Source of the DNA: Chryseobacterium oranimense
GTDB taxonomy: Bacteria > Bacteroidota > Bacteroidia > Flavobacteriales > Weeksellaceae
Reading direction: 5' to 3'
Assembly: GCF_900129755.1 (NCBI RefSeq)
Contig: NZ_FQWT01000001.1
Span: forward strand, 1,178,001 to 1,242,000
Length of the DNA stretch: 64,000 nt
The position numbers and the translations under genes were made by a program. The notes beneath the pieces are model-generated. The model saw nothing but the letters and a program-made list of their open reading frames with translations. It had not been told where the DNA came from and ran no database searches. Of the stretch, positions 8,601 to 17,131 are shown piece by piece; the stretch's first letter is position 1, and every line of letters begins with the position of its first letter.

Positions 8601-8664
8601 AATAGGAACGGGCTTTAGCCCGTTTCATCCATCAACAACATACAGTCAGGCTTTAGCCAAAACC
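8601..8664. repeat. GGGCTTTAGCCC palindromic repeat, copy 1
   Basis: AATAGGAACGGGCTTTAGCCCGTT followed by a CAGGCTTTAGCCAAAA half. The same two halves recur in opposite orientation at about 13969-14026, 15460-15500 and 22713-22780. It lies in the gap between the operon start at 8509 and the Ada-like gene. Confidence 0.8.
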
Positions 8665-8692
8665 TAATTGATTGAGTTATCTGCCCAATACA

Positions 8693-9553
8693 TTACAATA
8701 CAATAGAATTTCCGGAATAAATCTTGGAACTTTCCCAGCCTATAATAGCATGCTTCCGGGTACTTCCCCACCTGTAACCGCCGAGATTCCCGGTAGACTG
8801 AATAACGCGGTGGCACGGGATAAGAAATGCAACAGGATTACTGCCAATAGCCGTCCCAACTGCTCTGGAAGCATTAGGATTTCCTATTTTCTCTGCCAGA
8901 TTGCCATAAGTGGAAAGTTTCCCCATTGGGATAGACAGAAGACTTTCCCAGACTTTAAGCTGAAAATCTGTACCTTTTAAATGTAATTTAATCGTGTTGA
9001 GCTTTGTCCAGTCCTGACCGAATATGGAGAGGGCATTTTTCTGAAGAGCATCCTGTTTTTCAAAAAAAGAAGCATTGGGAAACTTAGCATATAAATTTCC
9101 CAATGCAGTTTCTTTATCGTCTTCAAAAGCCATGTAGCAGATCCCTTTTTCTGTAGATGCTGCCATTACATATCCAAAAGGACTTCTGGAAAAACTGTAA
9201 TTGATGCTCAGGCTTTTTCCGCCGTTTTTATATTCCGCCGGAGACATGCCTTCTATTTTCACAAAGAGGTCATGAAGCCTGCTTGTGCTGGAAAGCCCCG
9301 TCTCGTAAGCGGTATCAAATAAACTCGCTTTTTCTTCTTTCAGTAAATTTTTAGCATGTTCAAGACTGATGAACTGTAAAAATTTCTTCGGACTTGTTCC
9401 CGCCCAATCCGTAAATATTTTCTGAAAATGGGCCGGGCTCAAATGTATATTTTCTGCCACTTCCTCCAAACTCGGCTGAAGCCTGAAATTGCCCCGGATA
9501 TATTCTATCGCTTTGGCAATTCTGTTATAATCTATTTGATTTTGTGTGGACAT
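8693..9553 (-). CDS. Ada-like AraC regulator / O6-methylguanine-DNA methyltransferase
   Basis: A 286-aa fusion. Residues 10-108 form an AraC-type double helix-turn-helix; residues about 120-200 are the methyltransferase N-terminal ribonuclease-like segment; residues 195-275 are the DNA-binding methyltransferase domain with the PCHRV active site (acceptor Cys247). It repairs O6-alkylguanine by irreversible transfer to Cys247. The Zn-binding N-terminal domain of E. coli Ada, which senses methylphosphotriesters, is absent, so it may repair without Ada-type self-activation; this layout is frequent in Bacteroidota. Nearby alkB fits an alkylation response. Confidence 0.92.
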   Translation of the reverse strand: MSTQNQIDYNRIAKAIEYIRGNFRLQPSLEEVAENIHLSPAHFQKIFTDWAGTSPKKFLQFISLEHAKNLLKEEKASLFDTAYETGLSSTSRLHDLFVKIEGMSPAEYKNGGKSLSINYSFSRSPFGYVMAASTEKGICYMAFEDDKETALGNLYAKFPNASFFEKQDALQKNALSIFGQDWTKLNTIKLHLKGTDFQLKVWESLLSIPMGKLSTYGNLAEKIGNPNASRAVGTAIGSNPVAFLIPCHRVIQSTGNLGGYRWGSTRKHAIIGWESSKIYSGNSIVL

Positions 9554-9621
9554 AGTATTTCTTTTTTACCTCACAAATTTCCAAAGAATATACGGCAGAA
9601 AAAATCCGATTCTTGCGGAAT

Positions 9622-10479
9622 TTAGTTATTGTTATAAATATGATTGTAAGCAAGCATCTTGTAATATAACTTGGCAGCAAGGAAAGCAGTTGGCTTAGCC
9701 ATCGGAGAATCCATTAATTCTACGATATCAAAAGCTACAACGTTACATTTTTCAAATACTTTTCTCAATAATTCCAATGTCGGATACCACTGAAGTCCAC
9801 CCGGCTCCGGAGTTCCCGTAGAAGGAGCAATAGACGGGTCAAATGCATCAAGATCGATGGTGATATAAACGTTTCCAGAAACTTTTTCCAGAACATCATT
9901 GATCCAGTTGTCATTATTGGCAATCTCATGGGCAAAAAATACTCTTCCTTCCGGCAGGTACTGAGCTTCTTCCGCATCCATAGAACGGATTCCCACCTGA
10001 ACCAGGTTGTGTTTCTGGTTGGCTTCAAAAACCGCACATGCATGGTTTGAAGTAGACCCATGAAATTCAGGACGTAAGTCTGTGTGGGCATCAAGCTGAA
10101 GAACGGTAAGATTTTCAAACTTCTCTCCTACGGCACGGATAGAACCGATAGAAACAGAATGCTCACCTCCGAAAAGGGTAAATACCTTCCCTTCATTATT
10201 TAAAAGCTCTTTTGTTTTCTGATACACTGCTTCCGTCATTGCCTCAGGAGTAGAATTTTCGGAAACTTCTCCCGCCAGGTATACCCCGTCAAGATAAGGT
10301 TCAGTACCTGTTTCAATGTCGTAAAGCTCCATGTTTTCAGAAGCATCAAGGAATAATTCCGGGCCTTTATCCGCTCCTTTTCCCCATGTTGATGTTCCAT
10401 CGTAAGGAACGGTTACCAGCATTACTTTAGAGTTTTCTAATGTTGCATTTTCTTCAGGAATTCCTGCGTATGTTCTCAT
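9622..10479 (-). CDS. speB: Agmatinase
   Basis: A 285-aa ureohydrolase converting agmatine to putrescine and urea. The binuclear manganese ligands are visible: His107 in GGEHS, Asp130/His132/Asp134 in DAHTD, and Asp209/Asp211 in TIDLDAFDP, with the PSTGTPEPGG loop following. SNHACA (144-149) is a family substrate loop. An arginine decarboxylase lies 1 kb upstream on the same strand, so arginine to agmatine to putrescine is encoded locally, although a plus-strand HAD gene separates the two. A TAnnTTTG box 44 bases before the ATG suggests its own promoter. Formimidoylglutamase and arginase are less likely given the speA context. Confidence 0.9.
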   Translation of the reverse strand: MRTYAGIPEENATLENSKVMLVTVPYDGTSTWGKGADKGPELFLDASENMELYDIETGTEPYLDGVYLAGEVSENSTPEAMTEAVYQKTKELLNNEGKVFTLFGGEHSVSIGSIRAVGEKFENLTVLQLDAHTDLRPEFHGSTSNHACAVFEANQKHNLVQVGIRSMDAEEAQYLPEGRVFFAHEIANNDNWINDVLEKVSGNVYITIDLDAFDPSIAPSTGTPEPGGLQWYPTLELLRKVFEKCNVVAFDIVELMDSPMAKPTAFLAAKLYYKMLAYNHIYNNN

Positions 10480-10523
10480 GTTTTATTTAAAAAATTAAAT
10501 GTTTTAAAGATTGAATGATTCCG

Positions 10524-10531
10524 CAAAGATA
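10524..10531 (-). promoter_or_regulatory. -7 box (TATCTTTG) of speB
   Basis: An exact TAnnTTTG on the minus strand, 44 bases upstream of the agmatinase ATG. No clear TTG at the right spacing. Confidence 0.45.
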
Positions 10532-10684
10532 CAAAGAAGTTGGAAGCAGGATGCAAGAGGCCGGAAGTTTTTGGAAGGCAACCCAAAAGACCTATGTTGA
10601 AAAAAACAAGTTATCTTATAAATTTTAATATCCTATTGCCATCTTCAGGCTTCCACTCCTCTTTACCATTTAAATATTAAACCT

Positions 10685-10692
10685 TATTTTTG
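10685..10692 (+). promoter_or_regulatory. -7 box (TATTTTTG) of HAD gene
   Basis: An exact TAnnTTTG ending 13 bases before the ATG at 10706, which would leave a very short 5' leader. Confidence 0.45.
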
Positions 10693-10705
10693 CAAAAAAC
10701 AAAAT

Positions 10706-11365
10706 ATGTCTTTAAAAGCTGTTCTTTTCGACATGGACGGGGTTATTGTAGATACGGAACCACTGCACAGAAAAGCTTATTTTAAAACCTTCGATGAACT
10801 GGAAATTGCCGTTTCCGAAGAACTGTACAGCTCTTTCACCGGAGCCTCTACCAAAAAAGTATTTGAAACGCTGATCGGGAAATTTGGTTTAAAGCAGACG
10901 CATGAAGCCGCTTCGGGTATCAAAAGATCTCATTTCAAAAATTACTTCGATACTGATGAGGAATTCGATCTGATTCCTGGTGTGAGAGAGCTCATCCAAC
11001 ATTATCATGAAAACGGGATCAAACTTATTCTTGCTTCTTCAGCTACGATGACGACCATTAATATGGTTTTTGATAAGTTCGGACTTGAACAATATTTCAG
11101 CGGAAAAATCAGCGGTGCAGACCTGAAAGAATCCAAACCTCATCCTGAAGTTTTTCTTCTGGCTGCAGAAATGGCAGGAGAACCTGTAAAAAACTGCATG
11201 GTTATCGAAGATTCCACCAATGGAATTCTTGCGGCACACAGAGCCGGGATTTTTTGCGCTGCTTACCGGAGTCCCCATTCTAAAAATCAGGATTATACTT
11301 TAGCGGATATTGTTGTTTCAGATTATGAAGAGCTGGAACTTGAAAAGCTTTCAAAATATTTTTAA
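10706..11365 (+). CDS. HAD family phosphatase (beta-phosphoglucomutase-like)
   Basis: A 219-aa HAD-superfamily subclass I enzyme. Motif I is FDMDGV with nucleophile Asp9 and acid/base Asp11; motif II is ASSAT (Ser111); motif III Lys144 lies in KESKPHP; motif IV is the ED pair at 168-169. An alpha-helical cap fills residues about 15-85. Members dephosphorylate sugar phosphates or isomerise beta-glucose 1-phosphate; the exact substrate cannot be read here. It is a lone gene between speB and speA on the opposite strand, with no evident link to polyamines. Confidence 0.88.
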   Translation: MSLKAVLFDMDGVIVDTEPLHRKAYFKTFDELEIAVSEELYSSFTGASTKKVFETLIGKFGLKQTHEAASGIKRSHFKNYFDTDEEFDLIPGVRELIQHYHENGIKLILASSATMTTINMVFDKFGLEQYFSGKISGADLKESKPHPEVFLLAAEMAGEPVKNCMVIEDSTNGILAAHRAGIFCAAYRSPHSKNQDYTLADIVVSDYEELELEKLSKYF

Positions 11366-11371
11366 ATGATA

Positions 11372-11401
11372 AAAGCTCTCAAAATTGAGAGCTTTATTTT
11401 T
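11372..11401 (+). terminator. Terminator after HAD gene
   Basis: AAAGCTCTCAA, a 2-base loop, its exact complement, and a T-rich tail. Confidence 0.88.
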
Positions 11402-11483
11402 TATAGCTGGTCTTAATGATTCTTAAGCCTTAATAAAAATCTTAATGGTTAAAAAATTGAAACATTAAGAACAATTAAGTTGA

Positions 11484-11518
11484 GATTGCTCCGTCACTTT
11501 CGTTCCTCGCAATGACAG
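11484..11518. repeat. ATTGCTCCGTCACTT...CGCAATGACAG dispersed repeat
   Basis: A single 35-base copy with ATTGC/GCAAT ends, of a type common in Bacteroidota intergenic regions. Located between the HAD terminator and the end of speA. Confidence 0.55.
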
Positions 11519-11530
11519 GTTAAGATTTTA

Positions 11531-12922
11531 TTAGTAACCTAAGATTTTCAAAATATCTTCAGGTTCCTGCTTTTCACGGAAAATTTCATACTGAAGCTCA
11601 CCGTTTTCATCTTTCTGGATGAGGACGTGCCTAGGCTGCGGCATCAGACAGTGGTGAACACCTCCATACCCTCCAATCGTTTCCTGATAGGCTCCTGTAT
11701 GGAAAAAACCAATATAAAGAGGCTTGGTATCACTGAAAACCGGCAGGTAGATGGCATTGGTATGCTGCTCAGAATTATAATAATCATCCGAATCACAGGT
11801 TAACCCTCCTAAAAACACTCTTTCGTATGTATCCTCCCATCTGTTCAGCGGAAGCATGATGAAGTGTCTTGAGATGGCCCAGGTATCGGGAAGTGTGGTC
11901 ATGAATGAAGAATCGATCATATTCCACTTTTCTCTGTCATTCTGACGTTTCTGGGAAATGATCTTATAAAGGTTGGCACCGCTCTCTCCTACGGTAAAGC
12001 TTCCGAACTCTGTATAGATATTAGGTTCTTCCACTCCTTCCTCTTCACAGAATTTTTTGATCTGTGAAACGATCTCCTCCACCATATACTGGTAATCGTA
12101 CTCAAAGTTTAAAGAAGTTTTGATCGGGAAACCTCCACCGATATTCAGTGAATCCACTTCCGGGGCAATTTTCTTCAAACGTGCATACACACGAAGACAT
12201 TTATACAATTCATTCCAGTAATAAGCCGTGTCTTTGATCCCTGTATTGATGAAGAAGTGAAGCATTTTCAGTCTTGCGTTCGGGTGCTCGGCAATTTTCT
12301 GACTGTAGTAAGGAATGATATCTCTGTATCCGATCCCTAATCTTGAAGTATAAAATTCGAATTTCGGCTCTTCCTCTGAAGCGATTCTGATTCCGATGTC
12401 GAAGGTGGTATCAATGCTTTCTGTAAGCTTATCCAGCTCGCGGTAGTTATCCAGGATCGGGGTAATATTTTCAAAACCACTGTTGATCATTTCTGAAATT
12501 TTCACCAGATAATCATCGGTCTTGAATCCATTACAGATCACTTCAATATTTTTATCTACTTTTCCTTTCTCATAAAGAGATTTTACAATATCCATATCAT
12601 AGGCGGAAGAGGTTTCTATAGAAATGTCATTCTTAAGAGCTTCTTCAAGCACAAAATTGAAATGGCTGGATTTTGTACAGTAGCAGTAGGTATAATTCTT
12701 TTTATAATCGGCTTTCTCAAAAGCTTCCCTAAACCAGTTTTTCGCCTTCTGGATGTTTTGAGAAATTCTTGGCAGGTAGCTAATTTTTAGCGGGGTGCCA
12801 AATTTTTCAACGACTTCCATTAAAGGAACATCGTGAAATAACAAATTGTTCTCAGAAACATTAAATTCCTCTGTAGGAAAATATAATGTCTGATCAATAA
12901 GTTCCGAGTACTTTATTTTCAT
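11531..12922 (-). CDS. speA: Biosynthetic arginine decarboxylase (PLP fold III)
   Basis: A 463-aa alanine-racemase-fold decarboxylase. Lys84 in YCTKSS is the expected PLP Schiff-base lysine; a glycine-rich LNIGGGFP phosphate-binding segment lies mid-protein; GGLTCDSDD near residue 375 is the C-terminal catalytic Cys motif. It is much shorter than E. coli SpeA (about 650 aa) and corresponds to the compact Bacteroidota form. It makes agmatine from arginine, feeding the nearby agmatinase. Ornithine or diaminopimelate decarboxylase would be the alternative, but agmatinase nearby favours arginine. A tyrosine phosphatase gene lies 110 bases upstream. Confidence 0.85.
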   Translation of the reverse strand: MKIKYSELIDQTLYFPTEEFNVSENNLLFHDVPLMEVVEKFGTPLKISYLPRISQNIQKAKNWFREAFEKADYKKNYTYCYCTKSSHFNFVLEEALKNDISIETSSAYDMDIVKSLYEKGKVDKNIEVICNGFKTDDYLVKISEMINSGFENITPILDNYRELDKLTESIDTTFDIGIRIASEEEPKFEFYTSRLGIGYRDIIPYYSQKIAEHPNARLKMLHFFINTGIKDTAYYWNELYKCLRVYARLKKIAPEVDSLNIGGGFPIKTSLNFEYDYQYMVEEIVSQIKKFCEEEGVEEPNIYTEFGSFTVGESGANLYKIISQKRQNDREKWNMIDSSFMTTLPDTWAISRHFIMLPLNRWEDTYERVFLGGLTCDSDDYYNSEQHTNAIYLPVFSDTKPLYIGFFHTGAYQETIGGYGGVHHCLMPQPRHVLIQKDENGELQYEIFREKQEPEDILKILGY

Positions 12923-13032
12923 TTCTTGACAAGTGAATTACGAAATGCAAAATTGCTAAAAAAGTTTGATTTTTAAGCGTTAAATTTATTATAAATTTCA
13001 AAAGGGAAACCTGCAAAAATCCAGACAGATTA

Positions 13033-13908
13033 TCAATTTGTAAACTTCTTAATATATTCCTCCCTTTTATTCTCTGAAATCCCCAGAACCTGTTGAATAT
13101 AAGTATCGATCGAACCGTATTTCTTAGAGATTTCATTAAAAGCAGCATCAAGATATGCCGTTTCCACCCAACTCAGTTTTTCAAGGACTTTTACATCCAT
13201 TTTGGGATAGAGAAAATGTAAGTTATTTGCCAGACGGAGCCTTTTATGAACGAGTTTTTCCCTGTAATTGTTTGATAAGAGATAATCATTATAAATTGTT
13301 TCTTTATCAAATTTCAAAATGGTTAAAATCAAAGCGGTGGTAATTCCTGTTCTGTCTTTCCCTGCCGTACAGTGATAAAGAACGGGTTGATCAGATTCCA
13401 GGATTTCAGTGATTATTTTTCTGATCGTCTCCGGGTTTTCGGTTACATATTCCCGGTAGAAATCTATCATTCTTTTGTCGGCATCAGAACCATTTACCTT
13501 TCCCCTTAAAACCAGTTTTTTAGCCTGTGACAGCTGATCTCCCTTATCTTCAAAGGCTGAATATTTTTTATAAATGATATCATCCGGAAGCCGGTCCGGC
13601 TTATCTGCAATTTCCTTTGAATTCCTCAGGTCGATCACTTCTTTTATCCCTAAATTTTCCAGTTCTCTGAACGATCTTTTTTTCAGGTGATGAAGATGGG
13701 CACTTCTGTAAAATATCCCTTCCTTTAAAGTTCTCCCTTCCGAATTCCGGATGTTTCCTGGTGTACGGAAATTATGTACTTTTTTAATCTGAATGGGCAT
13801 TCCGTTTTCTGTTTTTCCGTATTCGGGCGCAGAAAAATGCTGTGTTTTGCATGAGAAAATACATAATAATGAAATGATGAGAAATGATATTTTGGCTAGA
13901 TTTTTCAT
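13033..13908 (-). CDS. Tyrosine phosphatase lipoprotein (Y_phosphatase3 type)
   Basis: A 291-aa protein with a lipoprotein signal peptide (lipobox ending at Cys20 in CIFSC) and the dual-specificity phosphatase loop HCTAGKDRTG (nucleophile Cys180, Arg186). NFRTPGN and FYRSAHLHHL near 46-75 and IDLRNSKE near 92-99 are typical of the PF13350 bacterial tyrosine/phosphoinositide phosphatase group. It should act in the periplasm or on the cell surface, outside the reach of the cytoplasmic Wzc-like kinase of this window. Likely monocistronic or leading into speA. Confidence 0.87.
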   Translation of the reverse strand: MKNLAKISFLIISLLCIFSCKTQHFSAPEYGKTENGMPIQIKKVHNFRTPGNIRNSEGRTLKEGIFYRSAHLHHLKKRSFRELENLGIKEVIDLRNSKEIADKPDRLPDDIIYKKYSAFEDKGDQLSQAKKLVLRGKVNGSDADKRMIDFYREYVTENPETIRKIITEILESDQPVLYHCTAGKDRTGITTALILTILKFDKETIYNDYLLSNNYREKLVHKRLRLANNLHFLYPKMDVKVLEKLSWVETAYLDAAFNEISKKYGSIDTYIQQVLGISENKREEYIKKFTN

Positions 13909-13914
13909 TTTAAT

Positions 13915-14026
13915 CCCACAGATTCTCGGGTTTCACGGATAAATGTGGTTTTTGATTTGGAGTTTATGTTTTGGCTAAAGCCAATTGATTTTATATTTTA
14001 ATGGGCTAAAGCCCATTCCTATTGAT
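13915..14026. repeat. Composite TTTTGGCTAAAGCC...GGGCTAAAGCCC repeat, copy 2
   Basis: A CCCACAGATT...TTTCACGGATAAAT module is followed by TTTTGGCTAAAGCC, about 20 AT-rich bases, GGGCTAAAGCCC and TTCCTATTGAT. The same order recurs at 15411-15504 and 22713-22780, and inverted at 8601-8664. Confidence 0.8.
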
Positions 14027-14062
14027 ATGCTTTTCGTAAAAATTTCGTTATCGATACTTCAA

Positions 14063-14692
14063 TTACAAATATTTTTTCCCGATAAAAATTAATAAATCTC
14101 CTTTTTCATATTCAATGGAAACTTCATCTTCAACGGCAAAATTACGGGTCCCGATCCTTGAGGTGATGCTTAGGCTGCCATTCGTTAAAGGCCAGTTAAC
14201 TCCTTTGGTCGTAATATTTTCAACATACGGAAAAGGATATAAAGAGATCATTTTATTATTCACTCCTTTTACAGAAAAGCTTGGGGGAATAAAATAATAC
14301 TCGGAGAACTCGTCATAAAATTTCAGATTCATTTTATCTTTAAAAGTATAGGCGACCGTCAGATTTCCCAGGAAATGATCCTGTTCACCACCACTTCCTC
14401 CGAATACATCGACCGTACTAAAACCCTGTTGCAGAATCAGGTCCAGCGCCTTATGAAAATCCGTTTTGTCCTGATCGGGTGTATGAATAAACTTTTTGTG
14501 ATAAATATTTTCATCCGACCCAGAATGAGAATCAAAATCACCTGAAATAAAATCCAGTTTTTCCAAAGGAAATCCCATATTCTTCAAGTAGTGGAAAGCA
14601 CCATCCGTACAGGCAATAAGTTCATATTGACCCGCATCCGGAAGCATTTTCGGTGCGTCTCCGTTGATAAAAAGCAATACTTTACCTCTCAT
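14063..14692 (-). CDS. Thiamine diphosphokinase
   Basis: A 209-aa cytoplasmic kinase making thiamine pyrophosphate from thiamine and ATP. The catalytic-domain signatures ISGDFDS (about 49-55), PDQDKTDFHKAL (about 72-83) and GGSGGEQDHFLGN (about 98-110) are present, followed by the beta-sandwich thiamine-binding domain with SLYPF and NWPL segments. It overlaps the end of the upstream PduO gene by 11 bases, so the two are translationally coupled, joining thiamine and cobalamin cofactor maturation in one transcript. Confidence 0.92.
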   Translation of the reverse strand: MRGKVLLFINGDAPKMLPDAGQYELIACTDGAFHYLKNMGFPLEKLDFISGDFDSHSGSDENIYHKKFIHTPDQDKTDFHKALDLILQQGFSTVDVFGGSGGEQDHFLGNLTVAYTFKDKMNLKFYDEFSEYYFIPPSFSVKGVNNKMISLYPFPYVENITTKGVNWPLTNGSLSITSRIGTRNFAVEDEVSIEYEKGDLLIFIGKKYL

Positions 14693-15251
14693 TCGGATTC
14701 CAGTATTCTTCCGGTTCGTTATTGATTTTTGAAATATATCTCGCCAAGACGAAAAGATAATCTGAAAGTCTGTTCAGGTACTTAATCAGTTCCGGACGTA
14801 CTTCTTCAGACTCATTTAAGAAAACAAGCGAGCGTTCTGCTCTTCTGCAAATGGTTCTCGCCGCATGTAAAAAAGTTGCAGGTTTTCCACCGCCCGGAAG
14901 AATAAAATATTGAAGCGGCTCCAGTTTATCATCAAAAGCATCCATCCACTGTTCCAGCTCTTCAATCTCCGTATCTGAAATGATCAGAGGTAAACGTGAT
15001 TTCCCGTTGGCCAGCATTAATTTATCAACCGGTGTTGCTGCTTCTGAGCCTACTGTAAACAGGTCAAACTGAATTTTTTTTAACTGCTTCAAAACTCCCT
15101 CATCCTCAATATGGCTTTTTGCGATCCCGATGAATGAATTCAGCTCGTCTATATTTCCATAGCTGTCCACTCTTGCACTGGCTTTGGAAACTCTTGTACC
15201 GCCATATAATGCAGTCTGTCCTTTATCTCCTGTTTTCGTATAAATTTTCAT
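14682..15251 (-). CDS. pduO: Cob(I)yrinic acid a,c-diamide / cob(I)alamin adenosyltransferase (PduO type)
   Basis: A 189-aa ATP:corrinoid adenosyltransferase. The N-terminal ATP loop KIYTKTGDKGQT (residues 2-13), the DSYGNIDELNSFIG helix, LPGGG..., the AARTICRRAER helix and LNRLSDYLFVLAR near the C-terminus are all family signatures, including the conserved Arg/Glu of the active site. It produces adenosylcobalamin for enzymes such as methylmalonyl-CoA mutase. It is the first gene of the operon with thiamine diphosphokinase. Confidence 0.93.
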   Translation of the reverse strand: MKIYTKTGDKGQTALYGGTRVSKASARVDSYGNIDELNSFIGIAKSHIEDEGVLKQLKKIQFDLFTVGSEAATPVDKLMLANGKSRLPLIISDTEIEELEQWMDAFDDKLEPLQYFILPGGGKPATFLHAARTICRRAERSLVFLNESEEVRPELIKYLNRLSDYLFVLARYISKINNEPEEYWNPNER

Positions 15252-15357
15252 AGTACTAAATTACTTTATTTTGTACAATGTAAAAAGTAAAATCTATTAA
15301 TGATTTTTAGTTTTATCTCTTCAGGATGATCTTTCTAACAATCCGGAGTTTCGCATA

Positions 15358-15390
15358 CTGTCATCCTGAGCGGAGTCGAAGGATGTCATT
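15358..15390. repeat. CTGAGCGGAGTCGAAGGAT repeat, copy 2
   Basis: GTCATCCTGAGCGGAGTCGA plus flank, a variant of the arm found at 985-1068. It sits in the 345-base gap 15252-15597, which otherwise contains the repeat at 15411-15504 and a terminator at its right end; no ORF seen. Confidence 0.75.
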
Positions 15391-15410
15391 TACAAGATAG
15401 TTGATTTTTA

Positions 15411-15504
15411 TTCCCGCAGATATCTCAGATTGACGGATTTTGAATTCCAGATTTACATTTTGGCTAAAGCCGGATTGTGAATTTTATTTTAAACGGGCTA
15501 ATTG
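15411..15504. repeat. Composite GGCTAAAGCC repeat, copy 3 (truncated)
   Basis: TTCCCGCAGAT...GACGGATTT, then TTTTGGCTAAAGCC, an AT spacer, and ACGGGCTAATTGA, where the second palindrome is cut short compared with copies at 13969-14026 and 22713-22780. Confidence 0.7.
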
Positions 15505-15561
15505 AATGTGTTCATATATAGGTCAAGTCTCTTCAGAACTTTATCACTTCTATGCCTTTTC

Positions 15562-15589
15562 AAAAAAAATGACCGGATAAATCCGGTCA
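15562..15589 (-). terminator. Terminator of lipoprotein gene
   Basis: TGACCGGAT/ATCCGGTCA stem with a 2-base loop, followed on the minus strand by eight T residues. Confidence 0.88.
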
Positions 15590-15597
15590 CTTACAAA

Positions 15598-16182
15598 TTA
15601 TTTATTTACCTCTACGTATTGTATGATGGTCTGGTTTTTAGGGTTATAGATTATTGTGCTGTTGTTGGGAAACCTTTTCAGCTTATAATATTCTATATTT
15701 TTATCGTTTTTGATATCTTCCAGGAAGCTGGTATCAATCGTATTTTCAGGAAGGAATTTAGAGACAAAACTTATTTTGTCAATAATACTTTGCCCGTCTA
15801 TCTTACGGGCTGTTTTATCAGATTTATTTTCGTCGGTAGATGGCTGTTTTTCCAGGAAAGGAAGCAGGACGGCGATATCAGACTTATATTTGAAGATATA
15901 TCCTTCAGAACCATTAGGGAATTTAAATTTCTTTCCGGTATCCTCAGTCACTATTGGTTTTCCTTCAGCTGGAAATACCTGGTTAAACTTTACATCCTGG
16001 GAATTTGTTAAAGAATTAATGGATTCACTGACAGTTTTCTTTACGGTTTCTTCCACTGCCTGCTGAGCTTTTTGCTGTACAGTTTCGGCTGTTTTCTGGA
16101 CGGTCTGGTCTATTTTCTCTTCAATTTTATTACATGAGATTAGTAAAAAAACAGGAATAACAGGCAAAATATACTTCTTCAT
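15598..16182 (-). CDS. Hypothetical lipoprotein with N-terminal coiled coil
   Basis: A 194-aa protein with a lipoprotein signal (Cys17 in LLISC). Residues about 20-60 are a heptad-like, Lys/Glu/Gln-rich amphipathic helix (KIEEKIDQTVQKTAETVQ), so a coiled coil or membrane-surface helix is likely. Residues 65-190 are an unrecognised globular domain with FKFPNGSEGYIFKY and a C-terminal beta-rich part. No catalytic motif is visible. It is monocistronic and divergent from a DinB-family gene. Confidence 0.75.
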   Translation of the reverse strand: MKKYILPVIPVFLLISCNKIEEKIDQTVQKTAETVQQKAQQAVEETVKKTVSESINSLTNSQDVKFNQVFPAEGKPIVTEDTGKKFKFPNGSEGYIFKYKSDIAVLLPFLEKQPSTDENKSDKTARKIDGQSIIDKISFVSKFLPENTIDTSFLEDIKNDKNIEYYKLKRFPNNSTIIYNPKNQTIIQYVEVNK

Positions 16183-16312
16183 TTCGAGATTTTAATAGCG
16201 TTGCATTTTCTTAATTCATGCAATTTACATCTAAACGGAGAAATGACCTTTTATATTTTAATAAAGAAATAAAATATTTTTTTTAAAACTCATAAATCCT
16301 ACTGACAAACTG

Positions 16313-16337
16313 TTGTCATAACCCTGTCATACCTTTG
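16313..16337 (+). promoter_or_regulatory. Promoter of DinB-family gene
   Basis: TTG (16313-16315) and an exact TACCTTTG (16330-16337); the 14-base spacing is short. GTCATA is repeated around the box, which could be an operator. Confidence 0.5.
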
Positions 16338-16368
16338 TATCATTAATAACAAACTAAACAATACAATT

Positions 16369-16860
16369 ATGACAACTACAGCAACAGCCACTAAGCAATT
16401 CATGACATCTGATCAATTATTAGAGCACTGGCAGGGACATAGAAACCTGACAAGAAGAGTGATCGAAGCTTTTCCGGAAAAAGAATTATTTGAATTTTCC
16501 GTAGGCGGAATGAGACCTTTCGCAAAACTGGCAGGAGAGCTGATCAGTATTGGCGGACCCGCTTTGAAAGGAATTATTAACAAAAACATGGAAGCTTACG
16601 ATGAGGAAGGATTCAACCCGAAAACCAAGGAAGATATCCTGAAAAAATGGGACGAGGAAACAGAAGTGATCAATCATTACTTCAACCAGATTACTGAAGA
16701 ACGTTTCCAGGAAACTTTCAATTTATTCGGTCAGTACGAATTTCCGGTATACCAGAACATTCTTTACTTCATAGATAATGAAATTCACCACAGAGGACAG
16801 GGATATACCTACCTGAGAGCTTTAGGAATTGAGCCCCCTTTTTTTTGGGAGAGATTTTAG
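16369..16860 (+). CDS. DinB superfamily protein
   Basis: A 163-aa four-helix-bundle protein of the DinB/YfiT-like metalloenzyme superfamily. Metal-ligand-type histidines appear at HWQGHRN near residue 20-26 and HHRGQGYTYLRALG near 139-152, a hallmark of the group. Members include thiol transferases (bacillithiol, mycothiol) and DNA-damage-induced proteins of unknown activity; none can be assigned here. The length is normal. Confidence 0.85.
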   Translation: MTTTATATKQFMTSDQLLEHWQGHRNLTRRVIEAFPEKELFEFSVGGMRPFAKLAGELISIGGPALKGIINKNMEAYDEEGFNPKTKEDILKKWDEETEVINHYFNQITEERFQETFNLFGQYEFPVYQNILYFIDNEIHHRGQGYTYLRALGIEPPFFWERF

Positions 16861-17040
16861 GATCATTAATGCCTTTGTTCAAGCTGAAAATGATGATTCA
16901 ATCCAGACAAAAAGATGAAACAGCAGGATCAAATTTATTCAAATTATCCATTCATTAAATATAGACACCCCCGATTTTGTTGTTTTTGATTTTTGTCTTG
17001 GTTTAAAATCTCTTTATTTAAATTTATATGAATTTCTAAA

Positions 17041-17070
17041 AATCCGGCTTCACATTCGTGAAGCCGGATT
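17041..17070. terminator. Bidirectional terminator between DinB and YafY genes
   Basis: AATCCGGCTTCAC, a 4-base loop and the exact complement; TTTTTAG follows on the minus strand. It lies in the 270-base gap 16861-17131, where nothing else is evident. Confidence 0.75.
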
Positions 17071-17131
17071 TATATGGTTTTATCAAGATAAATATTTATA
17101 CCACTCTGCTATTGTTTCTGATTCAATTTTC

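Noticed and set aside
8672..8980. 102-aa plus-strand open frame opposite the Ada-like gene
   Set aside because: It is fully antisense to a well-supported gene and has no coding signature.
15252..15597. Insertion sequence in the repeat-containing gap
   Set aside because: Only short palindromic repeats are present; there is no transposase and no long terminal inverted repeats.
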